A stretch of 64,000 nucleotides of DNA from the NCBI GenBank assembly GCA_052246295.1, contig JBQQCO010000001.1; one strand, 5' to 3'. The position numbers were made by a program, and so were the translations under genes. Below are positions 16,931 through 26,469 of the stretch, in pieces. The first letter of the stretch is position 1; every line of letters begins with the position of its first letter. The DNA comes from Piscibacillus sp052246295 (lineage in GTDB: Bacteria; Bacillota; Bacilli; Bacillales; Alkalibacillaceae). The notes beneath the pieces are model-generated. The model was not told where the DNA came from, made no database searches, and saw nothing but the letters and a program-made list of their open reading frames with translations.

Positions 16931-16942
16931 AGTTATTGTTAC

Positions 16943-17125
16943 CTATTCACTCGCTTTCGCAAGTTGTTGTCTTAGTTCGTTTAGCTCATCTTCCATCCGT
17001 GACAATGTTTTTTCTAGCATCGTGACATTGCCGCCAGTCGATTCTAATTTATCAAGATCACCTTGAATTCGTATATAATCCATTTTCAATTCATCTATTC
17101 GTTCTTGGATTTCTTTCTTGTTCAT
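16943..17125 (-). CDS. small coiled-coil protein, SE1832-like
   Basis: The 60-residue, highly charged, all-helical product has an early IDELKMDYIRIQGDLDKLEST stretch and a heptad-rich C-terminal half. It resembles small Firmicutes proteins annotated as SE1832 family. No function is known. No membrane segment. It has its own terminator and is not part of the matrix operon, although that operon's operator region begins just past it. Confidence 0.75.
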   Translation of the reverse strand: MNKKEIQERIDELKMDYIRIQGDLDKLESTGGNVTMLEKTLSRMEDELNELRQQLAKASE

Positions 17126-17175
17126 GTCATCACCTCACCCCTCATTGTAAGAAAAATAAAACATTTTTCCAAATA

Positions 17176-17202
17176 AAAAGGCCAGGCCCGATGACCTAAC
17201 CT
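17176..17202 (-). terminator. terminator of the gene at 17203-17727
   Basis: Minus-strand AGGTTAGG / CCTGGCCT stem with two GT pairs, T5 tail, directly after the stop. Confidence 0.75.
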
Positions 17203-17727
17203 TTAGTGGAAGATGAAATTTTTCAACGTTAGTTCTTGTGTTTTTGTTTTACCGTTCTGTGTAAACTCGATCATAAATGATTCCAGGTGATATTGATAGT
17301 TCGGGTTGATGAGCTTGACTTGCATGATTAAGTTCATCTCTGGTTCAACCATTTTATAGCCTTCAACTGGTTGGTAGTTTGAGATGAGCTCTCGTTGTTC
17401 TTGATTCAAGTCTCCATATAAAATTTGCGTTCGATTGGTTTCATCGACCCACAAATCAATTTGGATCTCTGAGTTATTAGGCTCCAAAACTTCTCCTTCT
17501 TTGGTTAAAATTTTAATATCTTCTATAATAGGAAGTTCCTCACCTGTCCATTTTATGCTTTTGCCAATGTAGATCTCATCATGTTCAACAAATAAGCTGT
17601 GTTGCACACCAGCGTGACTGACGCTCGTGAACTCGACCTCATCACTTGCCGCTTCCACTACAAAGTACCCGACGAACCCGACCAAGGCGATCACCAAACC
17701 TAGACTCCATCTTTTTATCTTTTTCAC
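17203..17727 (-). CDS. membrane-anchored or secreted protein of unknown function
   Basis: The 174-residue protein starts at GTG 17727 (RBS GGGGGAAC). A single N-terminal hydrophobic segment (about 8-27) is followed by an extracellular, beta-strand-rich domain without cysteines or recognised motifs. I do not recognise the family. It is a single gene between the SE1832-like gene and the hut operon, all on the same strand but each with separate signals. Confidence 0.65.
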   Translation of the reverse strand: MKKIKRWSLGLVIALVGFVGYFVVEAASDEVEFTSVSHAGVQHSLFVEHDEIYIGKSIKWTGEELPIIEDIKILTKEGEVLEPNNSEIQIDLWVDETNRTQILYGDLNQEQRELISNYQPVEGYKMVEPEMNLIMQVKLINPNYQYHLESFMIEFTQNGKTKTQELTLKNFIFH

Positions 17728-17804
17728 GTCGGTTCCCCCAATAGTTTTTATACGGTTTTCATATTCTCGTACTATTTTATTCGACGTGACAAGTATTTAA
17801 TCCT

Positions 17805-18758
17805 TTAATTTTTTAGGTCTTTTGTCTTAAGAAAATTGAAAAGCACATGACTCGCAACTCGGCTCGTCATATTGCGTATATCCAACGTTGGATCAATCTC
17901 AACAATATCCATCCCTTTAACCATCGGGTGTTTTGCGGCTTCTTCAATGGCAGTTAAAAGGGTGTGGCTGGCCATGCCACCTGGGCCGATTGCCGGGCAT
18001 CCGGGCGCATAGGCTTGGTCCAAAACGTCCATGTCGACGGAGAGATAAATGTAGTCGACTTTCTTTTTTAAATAATTAATGGACTCGCGTACAATGGATG
18101 TAATCTGTCCATGAATCACGTCCTGCATTGTATAGACCTTCACACCTTGCTTAACAGCATAATCCGCATACGCCTTCGCATTCATAAAATCACGAATACC
18201 GATTTGGACGATATGTTCACCTTTTAGAACATTGTTTTCTATGGATCTGCGAAAAGGGGTGCCATTCGTTGGCCCACCGTCTTCTAAGTTTCGTAGGTCG
18301 TGGTGCGCATCGAACTGGATGACTCCCACTGTTCCTTTCGTTTCATGCAGCGCTTTTATAGAAGGAAAACTAACCGAGTGGTCACCGCCTAATAAAATGA
18401 AATACTCAGGATTATGGGTCTGAAAAATATCTTTCACCGACTGATAGATGCGGTCCTGCGACTCAATAATATCAGTCGGGTGCATGACGATATCGCCAAA
18501 GTCGACGAGCTGAGTCTCGCGCAAGTCTTGGTCCGTGTGATTCGCATACGTTGAATAACTGCCCATCGCTTCTCGAATCGCGCCCGGGGCCATCGACGCA
18601 CCTGAATGGCTAATCGATGGTTTGGACAGTGGCGCACCCATTAGCGCGTATTTCACCGGACCTTCATGAACGCTTGAGTCGACGAGTAGTTCATTCATTT
18701 TTTTCGTGTAACGATCCACGAACTTCGCTTGGCCTGCAGGTTTTAAAAACTTAGACAA
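17805..18758 (-). CDS. hutG: formimidoylglutamase
   Basis: Hydrolyses N-formimino-glutamate to glutamate and formamide, the last step of histidine breakdown. It is an arginase-fold enzyme with manganese motifs GGDHSVSFP, DAHHD and SVDMDVLD. TTG at 18758 is preferred (GAGG 8 nt upstream) over GTG at 18767; either way it overlaps the hutI stop. Length 317 residues. Last gene of the hut operon; no clear terminator hairpin follows. Confidence 0.93.
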   Translation of the reverse strand: MSKFLKPAGQAKFVDRYTKKMNELLVDSSVHEGPVKYALMGAPLSKPSISHSGASMAPGAIREAMGSYSTYANHTDQDLRETQLVDFGDIVMHPTDIIESQDRIYQSVKDIFQTHNPEYFILLGGDHSVSFPSIKALHETKGTVGVIQFDAHHDLRNLEDGGPTNGTPFRRSIENNVLKGEHIVQIGIRDFMNAKAYADYAVKQGVKVYTMQDVIHGQITSIVRESINYLKKKVDYIYLSVDMDVLDQAYAPGCPAIGPGGMASHTLLTAIEEAAKHPMVKGMDIVEIDPTLDIRNMTSRVASHVLFNFLKTKDLKN

Positions 18759-20007
18759 GCAAATCACCTCGTTGGTAGAGCTTTTGGCCGGCTTTAAAGA
18801 CGGTGTTCACGTGATTCACACCGTAATGGTAAGGGATATACAAGTAGTTCGGTGCGTCCCAAATAACGACATCGGCTTTGCGACCGACCTTGATTTGTCC
18901 CGCTTCACTGCCGCGATTAATTGCATGCGCGGCATTAACCGTGACCGCATGCCAAATCTCTTCAGGTGTCATTTTCATTTTAAGGGCGGCTAGGGACATA
19001 ATAAGCTGAATGTTTTCCGTGACACTGCTGCCTGGGTTAAAGTCTGTTGAAATCGCAATCGCAGCACCCGCTTCAATCATGTCTCTTGCACGCGCAAATT
19101 CCCCTTTTCCTAAGTAAAAAATCGTTCCAGGAAGCAATACGCCGATCGTATCGGATTTAGCTAACTGGTCGATGCCTTCATCAGTTGCGACTGCTAAATG
19201 GTCCCCTGTCGTTGCACCGAGTTCAACCGCTAGCTGCGTTCCACCGAGTGGATCAATTTCATCGGCATGAATTTTAACATCAAAGCCGTGATCTTTGGCC
19301 TTTTGTAAATAGCGTCTCGACTGTTCAATCGTGAACACACCAGTTTCGGTAAAAATATCGACGAATTCAGCTAGGTTTTCTTCTTTTATTTGGTCAAACA
19401 TCGACGCCATTTCATCTAAAAGCGCCTCTGGATTGTCTTTGTAGTCTTCTGTGATTGCGTGAGCGCCAAGGAATGTGGACACTAAATCTAACGAGTGGTC
19501 CTCACCAGCTTTTTTGGCTACGCGAAGTTGTTTTAGTTCCGTTTCTTTGTCCATCCCATATCCACTTTTTGCCTCAACCGTAGTGATTCCGTAAGATGCC
19601 ATTCGATTTAAGTGAAACATCGCTTTGTCGTAAAGCTCTTCTTCGGTTGCTTTTCGTGTTGCCCGAACAGTTGATAAAATTCCGCCACCCTGTTTTAAAA
19701 TTTCAAGATAAGGAACGCCTTGTTGCTTCAATGCCATCTCGTGCTCTCGTGAACCACCGAACACAAGATGCGTGTGGGGTTCGACAAGGCCAGGGGTGAC
19801 AAGCTTCCCTTCGCAATCAACTTTTTCATCCGCTTCAGTGTTAAGTAACTCGTTCGTCGGAGCGATCTCTGCAATTTTGCCCTCTTTCATTAAAATAGCG
19901 TAGTCTTCCTTCACTTCAAGCTTGCTCATGTGTTCACCACGTACCGGACCTTCGTGCTGATCCATCGTGAGTAATTGTCCAATGTTATAAAGTAGCGTTG
20001 TTGTCAT
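18751..20007 (-). CDS. hutI: imidazolonepropionase
   Basis: Opens the ring of imidazolone propionate to formimino-glutamate. The 418-residue amidohydrolase has the metal site PHTHLVFGGSREHE near residue 78, and downstream KIHADEIDPLGG and STDFNPGS. RBS AAAGGAGG. It follows hutU by 21 bp and overlaps hutG. Confidence 0.96.
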   Translation of the reverse strand: MTTTLLYNIGQLLTMDQHEGPVRGEHMSKLEVKEDYAILMKEGKIAEIAPTNELLNTEADEKVDCEGKLVTPGLVEPHTHLVFGGSREHEMALKQQGVPYLEILKQGGGILSTVRATRKATEEELYDKAMFHLNRMASYGITTVEAKSGYGMDKETELKQLRVAKKAGEDHSLDLVSTFLGAHAITEDYKDNPEALLDEMASMFDQIKEENLAEFVDIFTETGVFTIEQSRRYLQKAKDHGFDVKIHADEIDPLGGTQLAVELGATTGDHLAVATDEGIDQLAKSDTIGVLLPGTIFYLGKGEFARARDMIEAGAAIAISTDFNPGSSVTENIQLIMSLAALKMKMTPEEIWHAVTVNAAHAINRGSEAGQIKVGRKADVVIWDAPNYLYIPYHYGVNHVNTVFKAGQKLYQRGDLLV

Positions 20008-20028
20008 GTGAATCCTCCTTTTAGTACT

Positions 20029-21699
20029 TTAATTGTTGTCTTGATCAATCATCGGAATGTGAACGCCTTTTTCACGAGCCGTTTTTTCTGCTAAATCATA
20101 ACCCGCATCAACGTGACGTGCGACGCCCATACCCGGGTCAGACGTTAGCACGCGTTCTAAACGCTTAGCTGCTTCGTCCGTTCCATCTGCGACAATGACC
20201 ATTCCCGCGTGTAGCGAGTAACCCATGCCGACCCCGCCTCCGTGGTGAACAGACACCCAGCTCGCGCCATTAACAGAGTTGATGAGTGCATTCAGGATTG
20301 GCCAGTCCGCGACCGCATCACTGCCGTCCTTCATGCCCTCTGTCTCGCGGTTTGGCGACGCAACCGAGCCTGCGTCTAAGTGATCACGACCAATGACGAT
20401 TGGCGCGGACAGCTCTCCACTTGCGACCATCTCATTGATAATCTTTCCAAAACGCGCACGCTCACCGTAGCCTAACCAACAGATTCGAGACGGTAGGCCT
20501 TGGAATGCAACTTTTTCACGCGCCATACGAATCCATTTGCATAAGTGCTCATTGTAAGCGAACTCTTTTAATAAAACCTCATCAATTTTATAAATATCTT
20601 CAGAATCGCCTGATAGCGCTGCCCAGCGGAATGGTCCTTTTCCTTCACAGAACTGCGGACGAATGAACGCTGGTACGAAGCCTGGGAAATCAAACGCTTT
20701 TTCTAGTCCTTCATTATAAGCTTCCTGACGAATATTGTTCCCGTAATCAAAGGTAATCGCGCCTGCCTTCTGTAAATCTAGCATCGCTTGAACGTGTGAT
20801 TTGATGCTAGAACGCGAGTCTTTGAGATACTGGTCTGGGTTGGACTTGCGAACTTTTGCGCCTTGTTCCATTGAATAGCCCGTTGGTAGATAACCATTTA
20901 GTGGGTCATGTGCAGATGTTTGATCCGTCACTAGATCTGGAATTTCGTTTCGTTTAACGAGTTCAGGTAAAATTTCTGCGGCATTTCCGAGAAGGCCGAT
21001 TGATAATGGCCGACCTGACGCTTTTGCTTCCTTTGCCATGTCTAGAGCTTCATCAAGTGTCATTGCCATTTTGTCTAAATAACGATGCTCGATTCGGCGC
21101 TTGATACGCGATTCATCGACCTCTATTGCAATGACCACCCCATCATTCATCGTAACCGCAAGTGGTTGCGCACCACCCATGCCACCAAGTCCTGCCGTAA
21201 CTGTAAGCGTTCCTTGAAGTGAGCCACCGAAATGCTGGCGAGCCGCTTCAGCGAACGTCTCATACGTTCCTTGCAAAATCCCTTGAGTGCCAATGTAAAT
21301 CCAGCTCCCAGCCGTCATCTGGCCATACATCATGAGCCCCTTTTTCTCAAGCTCACGGAAATGATCCCAATTCGCCCAAGCCGGAACTAGATTCGAGTTT
21401 GCGAGTAATACACGTGGTGCATCCTTGTGAGATTTGAATACCGCGACCGGCTTACCCGATTGAACGAGTAACGTTTCGTCTTCTTCTAAGTTTTTGAGTG
21501 TCGCGACGATCGCTTCAAAACTCTCCCAGTTCCGAGCAGCTTTTCCTATCCCCCCGTAGACGACTAGTTCATCTGGTTTCTCAGCCACCTCAGGATCCAA
21601 ATTATTCATCAGCATCCGAAGAGCCGCCTCCTGAACCCAACCTTTTGTATTCAATTCTGTCCCTCGTGGTGCACGAATTGTTTTTACTGGATTAGACAT
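20029..21699 (-). CDS. hutU: urocanate hydratase
   Basis: Converts urocanate to imidazolone propionate using tightly bound NAD. The 556-residue length and conserved stretches (TAGLGGMGGAQPLA, DQTSAHDPLNGY, GWVSVHHGGGVGMGYS-like near the C-terminus) identify it. It has its own RBS, TAAGGAGG. It is separated from hutH by 383 bp filled with a 15-unit 21-bp array, unusual inside an operon. Confidence 0.96.
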   Translation of the reverse strand: MSNPVKTIRAPRGTELNTKGWVQEAALRMLMNNLDPEVAEKPDELVVYGGIGKAARNWESFEAIVATLKNLEEDETLLVQSGKPVAVFKSHKDAPRVLLANSNLVPAWANWDHFRELEKKGLMMYGQMTAGSWIYIGTQGILQGTYETFAEAARQHFGGSLQGTLTVTAGLGGMGGAQPLAVTMNDGVVIAIEVDESRIKRRIEHRYLDKMAMTLDEALDMAKEAKASGRPLSIGLLGNAAEILPELVKRNEIPDLVTDQTSAHDPLNGYLPTGYSMEQGAKVRKSNPDQYLKDSRSSIKSHVQAMLDLQKAGAITFDYGNNIRQEAYNEGLEKAFDFPGFVPAFIRPQFCEGKGPFRWAALSGDSEDIYKIDEVLLKEFAYNEHLCKWIRMAREKVAFQGLPSRICWLGYGERARFGKIINEMVASGELSAPIVIGRDHLDAGSVASPNRETEGMKDGSDAVADWPILNALINSVNGASWVSVHHGGGVGMGYSLHAGMVIVADGTDEAAKRLERVLTSDPGMGVARHVDAGYDLAEKTAREKGVHIPMIDQDNN

Positions 21700-21757
21700 G
21701 TAAACTTCCTCCTTATGTTTATAATTATAATTTCTTTAACGCTAGTTGGAGCATCTC

Positions 21758-22072
21758 TATCTACAATCTGGGCTTCCTTATCGACATTCGGCGGTCCCCT
21801 ATCAACATTCAGAGCCTCCCAATCGACAACACAGCTCGCTCTATCGACATTCGACGGTTGCCTATCAACATTCAAAGCCTCCCTATCGACAATCTAGCTC
21901 GCTCTATCGACAATTCAGCTCGCTCTATCGGCAATTCAGCGCTCTCTATCGACAATTCAGCTCGCTCTATCGACATTCGACGGTTGCCTATCAACATTCA
22001 GAGCCTCCCTATCGACAATCTAGCTCGCTCTATCAACATTCAAGGCATTCTTATCGAAACATATCAATATTA
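21758..22072. repeat. 21-bp-period intergenic array, TATCGACA family, inside the hut operon
   Basis: Fifteen units start with TATC (or AATC) at 21758, 21779, 21800, 21821 and on to 22052, every interval exactly 21 bp. Two unit types alternate irregularly: TATCGACAATTCAGCTCGC and TATCAACATTCAGAGCCTCC. The array begins right after the hutH stop codon and lies in the middle of the hut operon, so it is transcribed. Long open frames on both strands through it come from the period being a multiple of three. Confidence 0.9.
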
Positions 22073-22082
22073 ATCTATGATT

Positions 22083-23567
22083 CTAAGATTCATTTTTTCT
22101 TAACCATTCCTGTAATGCTTCGATATCTTTCGAAAACACTCGATCGCGCTTAATACTTGGTACAATCTCACGCCCTGCTTCATAAAGGGCACTGGTTGCT
22201 TCCGCCATCTTATTAGGACCGCCCCTCAGCTCAACGGCTTGCATAGCGCAGATTAGTTCGATCGCGATGACACGGCGCACGTTTTCGATAATTTGGGCGG
22301 CGTGTCTGGCGCCGATGGTCCCCATGCTAACGTGGTCTTCTTGGTTGGCTGACGATGGTATCGAATCCACGCTTGCTGGGTGTGCGAGTGTTTTGTTTTC
22401 GGAAACGAGTGATGCAGCTGTGTACTGCATGATCATGGCGCCGGATTGTAAGCCGGGTTCTGGACTTAAGAATGGTGGCAAGTCGTTTAGTTGTGGGTTG
22501 ACAAGACGTTCGATTCGGCGCTCTGAGATGTTCGCGACTTCTGCCATGCCAAATTTTAATAAGTCCATCGCAATCGCAATCGGCTGGCCGTGAAAATTCC
22601 CTCCGGATAACACTTTTCCTTCATCAGAAAAAATGAGCGGATTGTCGGTGGCAGCATTAATTTCGGTCTCGAGCTTATCTTTGACATAACCGAGCGTTTG
22701 CCACGACGCCCCGAGTACTTGCGGGATACAGCGAATGGAATAAGCGTCTTGAATTCGTTTCTCTCCTTGCTTTGTCGTCAGCTTGCTTCCATCTAGGTAC
22801 GAGCGCATCCTGGTCGCGACTTCGCGTTGTTCGACGTGTCCTCTCGCCATATGAATTAAGTCATCGAGCGCGCAGGTGATACTCTCCAGCCCTTCCATTG
22901 TCATGGCAGCAATTTTTTCTGAATAAGTTAAAACTTGCTCGGCATCTATATAGGCCAGTACGCCAACCGCCGTCATGGCTTGAGTTCCATTGATGAGCGC
23001 GAGACCTTCTTTAGCCTTCAACAGCACAGGCTCAAGCTTCTCTTGATTAAACGCAATCATCGTCGGCACTCGTTCGCCTTGGTAATACACTTCACCTTCT
23101 CCTAATAAAACTAACGCCAAATGTGCGAGTGGCGCGAGGTCCCCGCTTGCGCCAAGCGAGCCTTGTTGTGGGATCACAGGGTGAATGTTGTGGTTAAGTA
23201 AATCTATTAATCTTTCAATAATCACAGGGCGAACGCCTGAATAGCCCTTCAATAACGCATTGGCGCGAAGCAAAATCATCGCCCGACTTACGTGTTCAGA
23301 AAAAGGTTCCCCAACACCACATGCGTGGGAATGAATTAAATTGAGCTGTAGTTCATCGAGGTCGTCTGCCTGTATCTCGACGTCGCTAAATTTTCCAAAC
23401 CCTGTATTGATGCCGTATATAATTTGGTGCTGATCCAAGTACTCTTGAACCGTCTCTCGACTTTTCTTTACTTGTTCTAAACTCTCGTTTGATATGGTTA
23501 CGGATTCAAAATCGTATACGATGTGCTTCACTTTTTCGATGTTGAGATTTGAACCAGTTAACTCCAT
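22083..23567 (-). CDS. hutH: histidine ammonia-lyase
   Basis: Deaminates histidine to urocanate. The 494-residue protein starts at ATG 23567 with TAGGAGT upstream; a longer frame from 23618 would begin inside the terminator-like leader. The Ala-Ser-Gly triad (residues about 140-142, in GSLGASGDLAPLAHLAL) forms the MIO cofactor. It follows hutP and a HutP-type leader with a terminator, which would couple its expression to histidine. Confidence 0.96.
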   Translation of the reverse strand: MELTGSNLNIEKVKHIVYDFESVTISNESLEQVKKSRETVQEYLDQHQIIYGINTGFGKFSDVEIQADDLDELQLNLIHSHACGVGEPFSEHVSRAMILLRANALLKGYSGVRPVIIERLIDLLNHNIHPVIPQQGSLGASGDLAPLAHLALVLLGEGEVYYQGERVPTMIAFNQEKLEPVLLKAKEGLALINGTQAMTAVGVLAYIDAEQVLTYSEKIAAMTMEGLESITCALDDLIHMARGHVEQREVATRMRSYLDGSKLTTKQGEKRIQDAYSIRCIPQVLGASWQTLGYVKDKLETEINAATDNPLIFSDEGKVLSGGNFHGQPIAIAMDLLKFGMAEVANISERRIERLVNPQLNDLPPFLSPEPGLQSGAMIMQYTAASLVSENKTLAHPASVDSIPSSANQEDHVSMGTIGARHAAQIIENVRRVIAIELICAMQAVELRGGPNKMAEATSALYEAGREIVPSIKRDRVFSKDIEALQEWLRKNES

Positions 23568-23595
23568 GTCATCACTCCTACGTGTAACTTTTTCA

Positions 23596-23671
23596 AACAA
23601 AAAGGGACTAACCCTCAAGGTATTCCTTGAAGGTTAGCCCCCTATTCACTATTAGCTCTGGGCAAATTAAT
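23596..23671 (-). promoter_or_regulatory. HutP-type antitermination leader: UAG triplets plus terminator
   Basis: Between hutP and hutH the minus-strand RNA carries GAG-N4-UAG-N4-UAG, the 4-nt spacing known for HutP binding triplets. At once follows a long hairpin, GGGCTAACCTTCAAGG / CCTTGAGGGTTAGTCCC, with a T5 tail. In B. subtilis, HutP with histidine and Mg2+ binds such triplets and disrupts the terminator. The hairpin stem holds a further UAG. Confidence 0.75.
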
Positions 23672-23673
23672 AT

Positions 23674-24126
23674 TTAAATGTGGTTAATGCCAAGACCTGT
23701 AGTTTCGTGCTCCAGGCCTTTAATCGGCGCACCGATTGTTCCATATAGCGCGACGGCAATCCATTCGCCTTCCGCCTCATTCTCATAAGGCATGCCGCGG
23801 ACGACACTAAATCTCAAACCTACCGTTCGCATCACGTCACCAAGCAGCACCTGGCCTCTTGTAACGCCTTCTAATGCTTCTAAAATGGCGTGGTATAGCG
23901 CGTGCATTTCACGGTATAAGTTTGAATCAATGATTTGTTGTCGTTTAGCAGCAGTCTCAATCGCTGAGACGACTTTTTGCATATCCATTGATCCAGTTTT
24001 GCCTGTGCAATAAATATAACCTGCTTCGTTTATGCGAGTTTCGGCCTCTTCGATCTCTTGGCTACTAGCTATTACTAACTGAAGAGCTGACTTTCCGATT
24101 CCCGCTTCTAATGTCTTTTTCATCAT
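23674..24126 (-). CDS. hutP: hut operon antiterminator HutP
   Basis: The 150-residue RNA-binding hexamer switches on the hut operon when histidine is present. Likely metal ligands His75, His79 and His140 correspond to His73, His77 and His138 of B. subtilis. The conserved C-terminal half runs GLRFSVVRGMPY ... WIAVALYGTIGAPIKG ... GLGINHI. First gene of the operon, followed by its own target leader before hutH. The start is one of two adjacent ATG codons (24126 or 24123). Confidence 0.95.
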   Translation of the reverse strand: MMKKTLEAGIGKSALQLVIASSQEIEEAETRINEAGYIYCTGKTGSMDMQKVVSAIETAAKRQQIIDSNLYREMHALYHAILEALEGVTRGQVLLGDVMRTVGLRFSVVRGMPYENEAEGEWIAVALYGTIGAPIKGLEHETTGLGINHI

Positions 24127-24153
24127 AACACCAACAATTTTCTTAATATTTTC

Positions 24154-24182
24154 ATTTTATATGGTGTTGTTTGTAAAGTCAA
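24154..24182 (-). promoter_or_regulatory. predicted promoter of the hut operon
   Basis: Minus-strand TTGACT (24177-24182) and TAAAAT (24154-24159) are 17 bp apart, about 30 bp before hutP. The -35 abuts the stop codon of the upstream thioesterase gene. Confidence 0.6.
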
Positions 24183-24716
24183 TTAGGCCTTTCGATTCGT
24201 TGTCGGGTCCCATGGGAAATCCGCACCGAAACGGTCGGCTAATTCTTTTGAATCCTCACGGCGCTTACGACGGTATTCAGCTCGTTCAGCGGCTCCGTTG
24301 TGAAGCCACTTTTCTTCTTCTGATTCCGGATATACTGGTGGCACCTCTTGAGGTTTCCCGTTATCATCTAACGCAACCATGGTTAAGAATGCTGTCGTAC
24401 AGACTTGGCGCTCGCCTGTTAGTAAGTTTTCTGTTATCGCTTTTACAAAAATCTCCATCGACGTACGGTGCGTGTACGTTACGTATGCTTCCAAACAAAT
24501 TGTGTTGCCTTCTTTTACTGGATGCAAAAAGTCAACCGAATCTGTCGATGCTGTTACGACCGGCATACGCGCATGACGTGTCGCTGCGATTGCTGCTACG
24601 TCATCTATGTATGCCATCAGCTTCCCACCGAATAAGGTTCCGTGACTATTCGTATCTGGTGGGAGTACGTGTGAGTTTTTGACCGTTAATGAATTAATAC
24701 AAGGTTTTGCTTCCAT
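24183..24716 (-). CDS. acyl-CoA thioesterase, hot-dog fold (YkhA-like)
   Basis: The 177-residue thioesterase hydrolyses acyl-CoA to free acid and CoA. The family signature is early: PPDTNSHGTLFGGKLMAYIDDVAAIAA, with the catalytic-region Asp and a following DSVDFLHPVKEG. A charged C-terminal tail of about 50 residues extends past the fold, as in YkhA. Apparently monocistronic; its 3' end carries the hut promoter. Confidence 0.88.
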   Translation of the reverse strand: MEAKPCINSLTVKNSHVLPPDTNSHGTLFGGKLMAYIDDVAAIAATRHARMPVVTASTDSVDFLHPVKEGNTICLEAYVTYTHRTSMEIFVKAITENLLTGERQVCTTAFLTMVALDDNGKPQEVPPVYPESEEEKWLHNGAAERAEYRRKRREDSKELADRFGADFPWDPTTNRKA

Positions 24717-24853
24717 TTGGCTTCACCCTTTTTCTAAAATTCTATTGTTAGTATACCACCCTTGTGCATCATTAAGCATAAATCAGTTCTTTTGACCAGA
24801 TTACTTTAATTTTAGCGAGGCCTAGCACCCTCCGGTGAAACCTCACCAAGAAA

Positions 24854-24886
24854 AAAGCTTTTGCGCCAGTCAGCGCAAAAGCTCAT
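24854..24886 (-). terminator. terminator of the BCCT gene
   Basis: Minus-strand AGCTTTTGCGC / GCGCAAAAGCT stem with T6 tail. Confidence 0.93.
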
Positions 24887-24894
24887 CATTCAAC

Positions 24895-26469
24895 TTATAA
24901 TTTACTTCTGTCGTCTTTGTCTTTGATACCTTGCTCGATCGCCATTTTGTTAGCGATTTTGACAGAATCCCAAACTGGTGGGAGTAAGAGTAATGATACT
25001 GGAACAGCCGATACCACAATAAAGCTTTGTAACAGGCTGATACTACCTTCACCTAGCGTTAACAGAGCTACGGCTACAGCACCGAAAATTAGCGCCCAGA
25101 ATACACGGATGTATTTGCTTGGATTATCATTACCTGTTACAGCAACAGCTGATGCGTATGACATTGAGTCAGCTGTTGTCGCTACGAACACGATTGTGAT
25201 GATTAAGAACCCAATTGCAAATAATGCACTCATTGGTAGCTGGTTCAAGATCGCCATAACAGCAGCTTCTTGCCCAACGTTATTCAGAGGCTCGGAAATG
25301 ATTCCCGAATTCTGTATTTCAAAGAACACACCTGAACCACCAAGTGTAGCGAACCATAAGTTACTTACTAATGGTGAAATAATTGCAACAGCGATAATTA
25401 ATTCACGAATCGTACGGCCACGTGAGATACGCGCAATAAAGATTGACATCATCGGGCCAAATCCAATGAACCAACCCCAGAAGAAGACGGTCCACCAAGC
25501 TAACCATACTTCATCGCCACGAGTTAAGCTCATCATTAAGAAGTTTTGTACTTGAAATGCTTCAGCTGTAATGAATACGTCTAAAATAAACATCGTCGGA
25601 CCAACGATTAAAATAATAATCATTAGAACAACAGCAAAAGCAACGTTAAATCGACTTAAAATCTGAATCCCTTTATCAACACCTGTTACGGCCGAAATTG
25701 TCGCAATCCCGATTAACAGAACAATAAATAGAATTTGCATAAACAAGTTGCTTTCGATCCCCGTTACTTGTTCGAATGCGTACGCAGCTTGTAGTCCTAA
25801 GAAACCAATTGCTCCAATCGTACCAGCTGCAACGGCAATGATTGACGTTACATCTGCCGTTAAACCAAAGAAATTATAACGTTTGAAAACTTTATCGCCG
25901 ATTAGTGGGTATAAAATCGTTCTCGGTTTTAGAGGCATACCTTTATGGTAATGGCAGTACATTAAGACGATTGTCGCAACTGTACCTAACACAGCCCAAG
26001 CTGAGAATCCCCAGTGGAAAAATGCTTGAGCAACACCCGGTACGGCGCGATCCCATGCGCTTAAGTTCTCTGCACTAAATAATGGAGGTGTTGTCATGAA
26101 GTGAGACATTGGCTCACTTGCTGCCCAGAATACACCACCACTAGCTAATAAAGTTGTTAAAACCATTGCGATCCAGCGGAAATTTGAAAACTCTGGTGTT
26201 TCCTGTTTCCCTAACTTTACGCGTCCATATCTTGTAAACATTAATAGTAAACCAACAATTAAAGTCGCAAGCATTAATAATTGCCAAAACAGACCAAAAT
26301 ATTTAGCAGACCAGTCAAATGACGAACCTACTGCTCTTTCGGTGAAATCAGGCGCTAAAAATGCTAGTAAAAAGAATAAGATTAAAAATCCACCGCTTAT
26401 AAATAAAGCTGTTTTTTGGACTCCTGTTCCCAGGTAATCTTCACTATGGTACTTTTTCTTAATTTTCAT
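24895..26469 (-). CDS. BCCT-family glycine betaine/choline transporter
   Basis: The 524-residue secondary carrier takes up quaternary-ammonium osmolytes with Na+. It has about 12 membrane segments and the family's WWTVFFWGWFIGFGPMMSIFIARISRGR stretch in segments, here seen as AWWTVFFWGW followed by GFGPM and FIARISRGRT. It is like OpuD/BetL. RBS TTAGGAGG. A lone gene with a strong terminator; it fits osmotic adaptation. Exact substrate not determinable. Confidence 0.93.
   Translation of the reverse strand: MKIKKKYHSEDYLGTGVQKTALFISGGFLILFFLLAFLAPDFTERAVGSSFDWSAKYFGLFWQLLMLATLIVGLLLMFTRYGRVKLGKQETPEFSNFRWIAMVLTTLLASGGVFWAASEPMSHFMTTPPLFSAENLSAWDRAVPGVAQAFFHWGFSAWAVLGTVATIVLMYCHYHKGMPLKPRTILYPLIGDKVFKRYNFFGLTADVTSIIAVAAGTIGAIGFLGLQAAYAFEQVTGIESNLFMQILFIVLLIGIATISAVTGVDKGIQILSRFNVAFAVVLMIIILIVGPTMFILDVFITAEAFQVQNFLMMSLTRGDEVWLAWWTVFFWGWFIGFGPMMSIFIARISRGRTIRELIIAVAIISPLVSNLWFATLGGSGVFFEIQNSGIISEPLNNVGQEAAVMAILNQLPMSALFAIGFLIITIVFVATTADSMSYASAVAVTGNDNPSKYIRVFWALIFGAVAVALLTLGEGSISLLQSFIVVSAVPVSLLLLPPVWDSVKIANKMAIEQGIKDKDDRSKL

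Noticed and set aside
21746..22073. Possible repeat protein between hutU and hutH
   Set aside because: Overlapping open frames in several phases on both strands and no start signals; explained by the non-coding array.
17805..24126. hutM histidine permease expected in the hut operon
   Set aside because: No permease gene follows hutG or lies within the operon; uptake must be encoded elsewhere.
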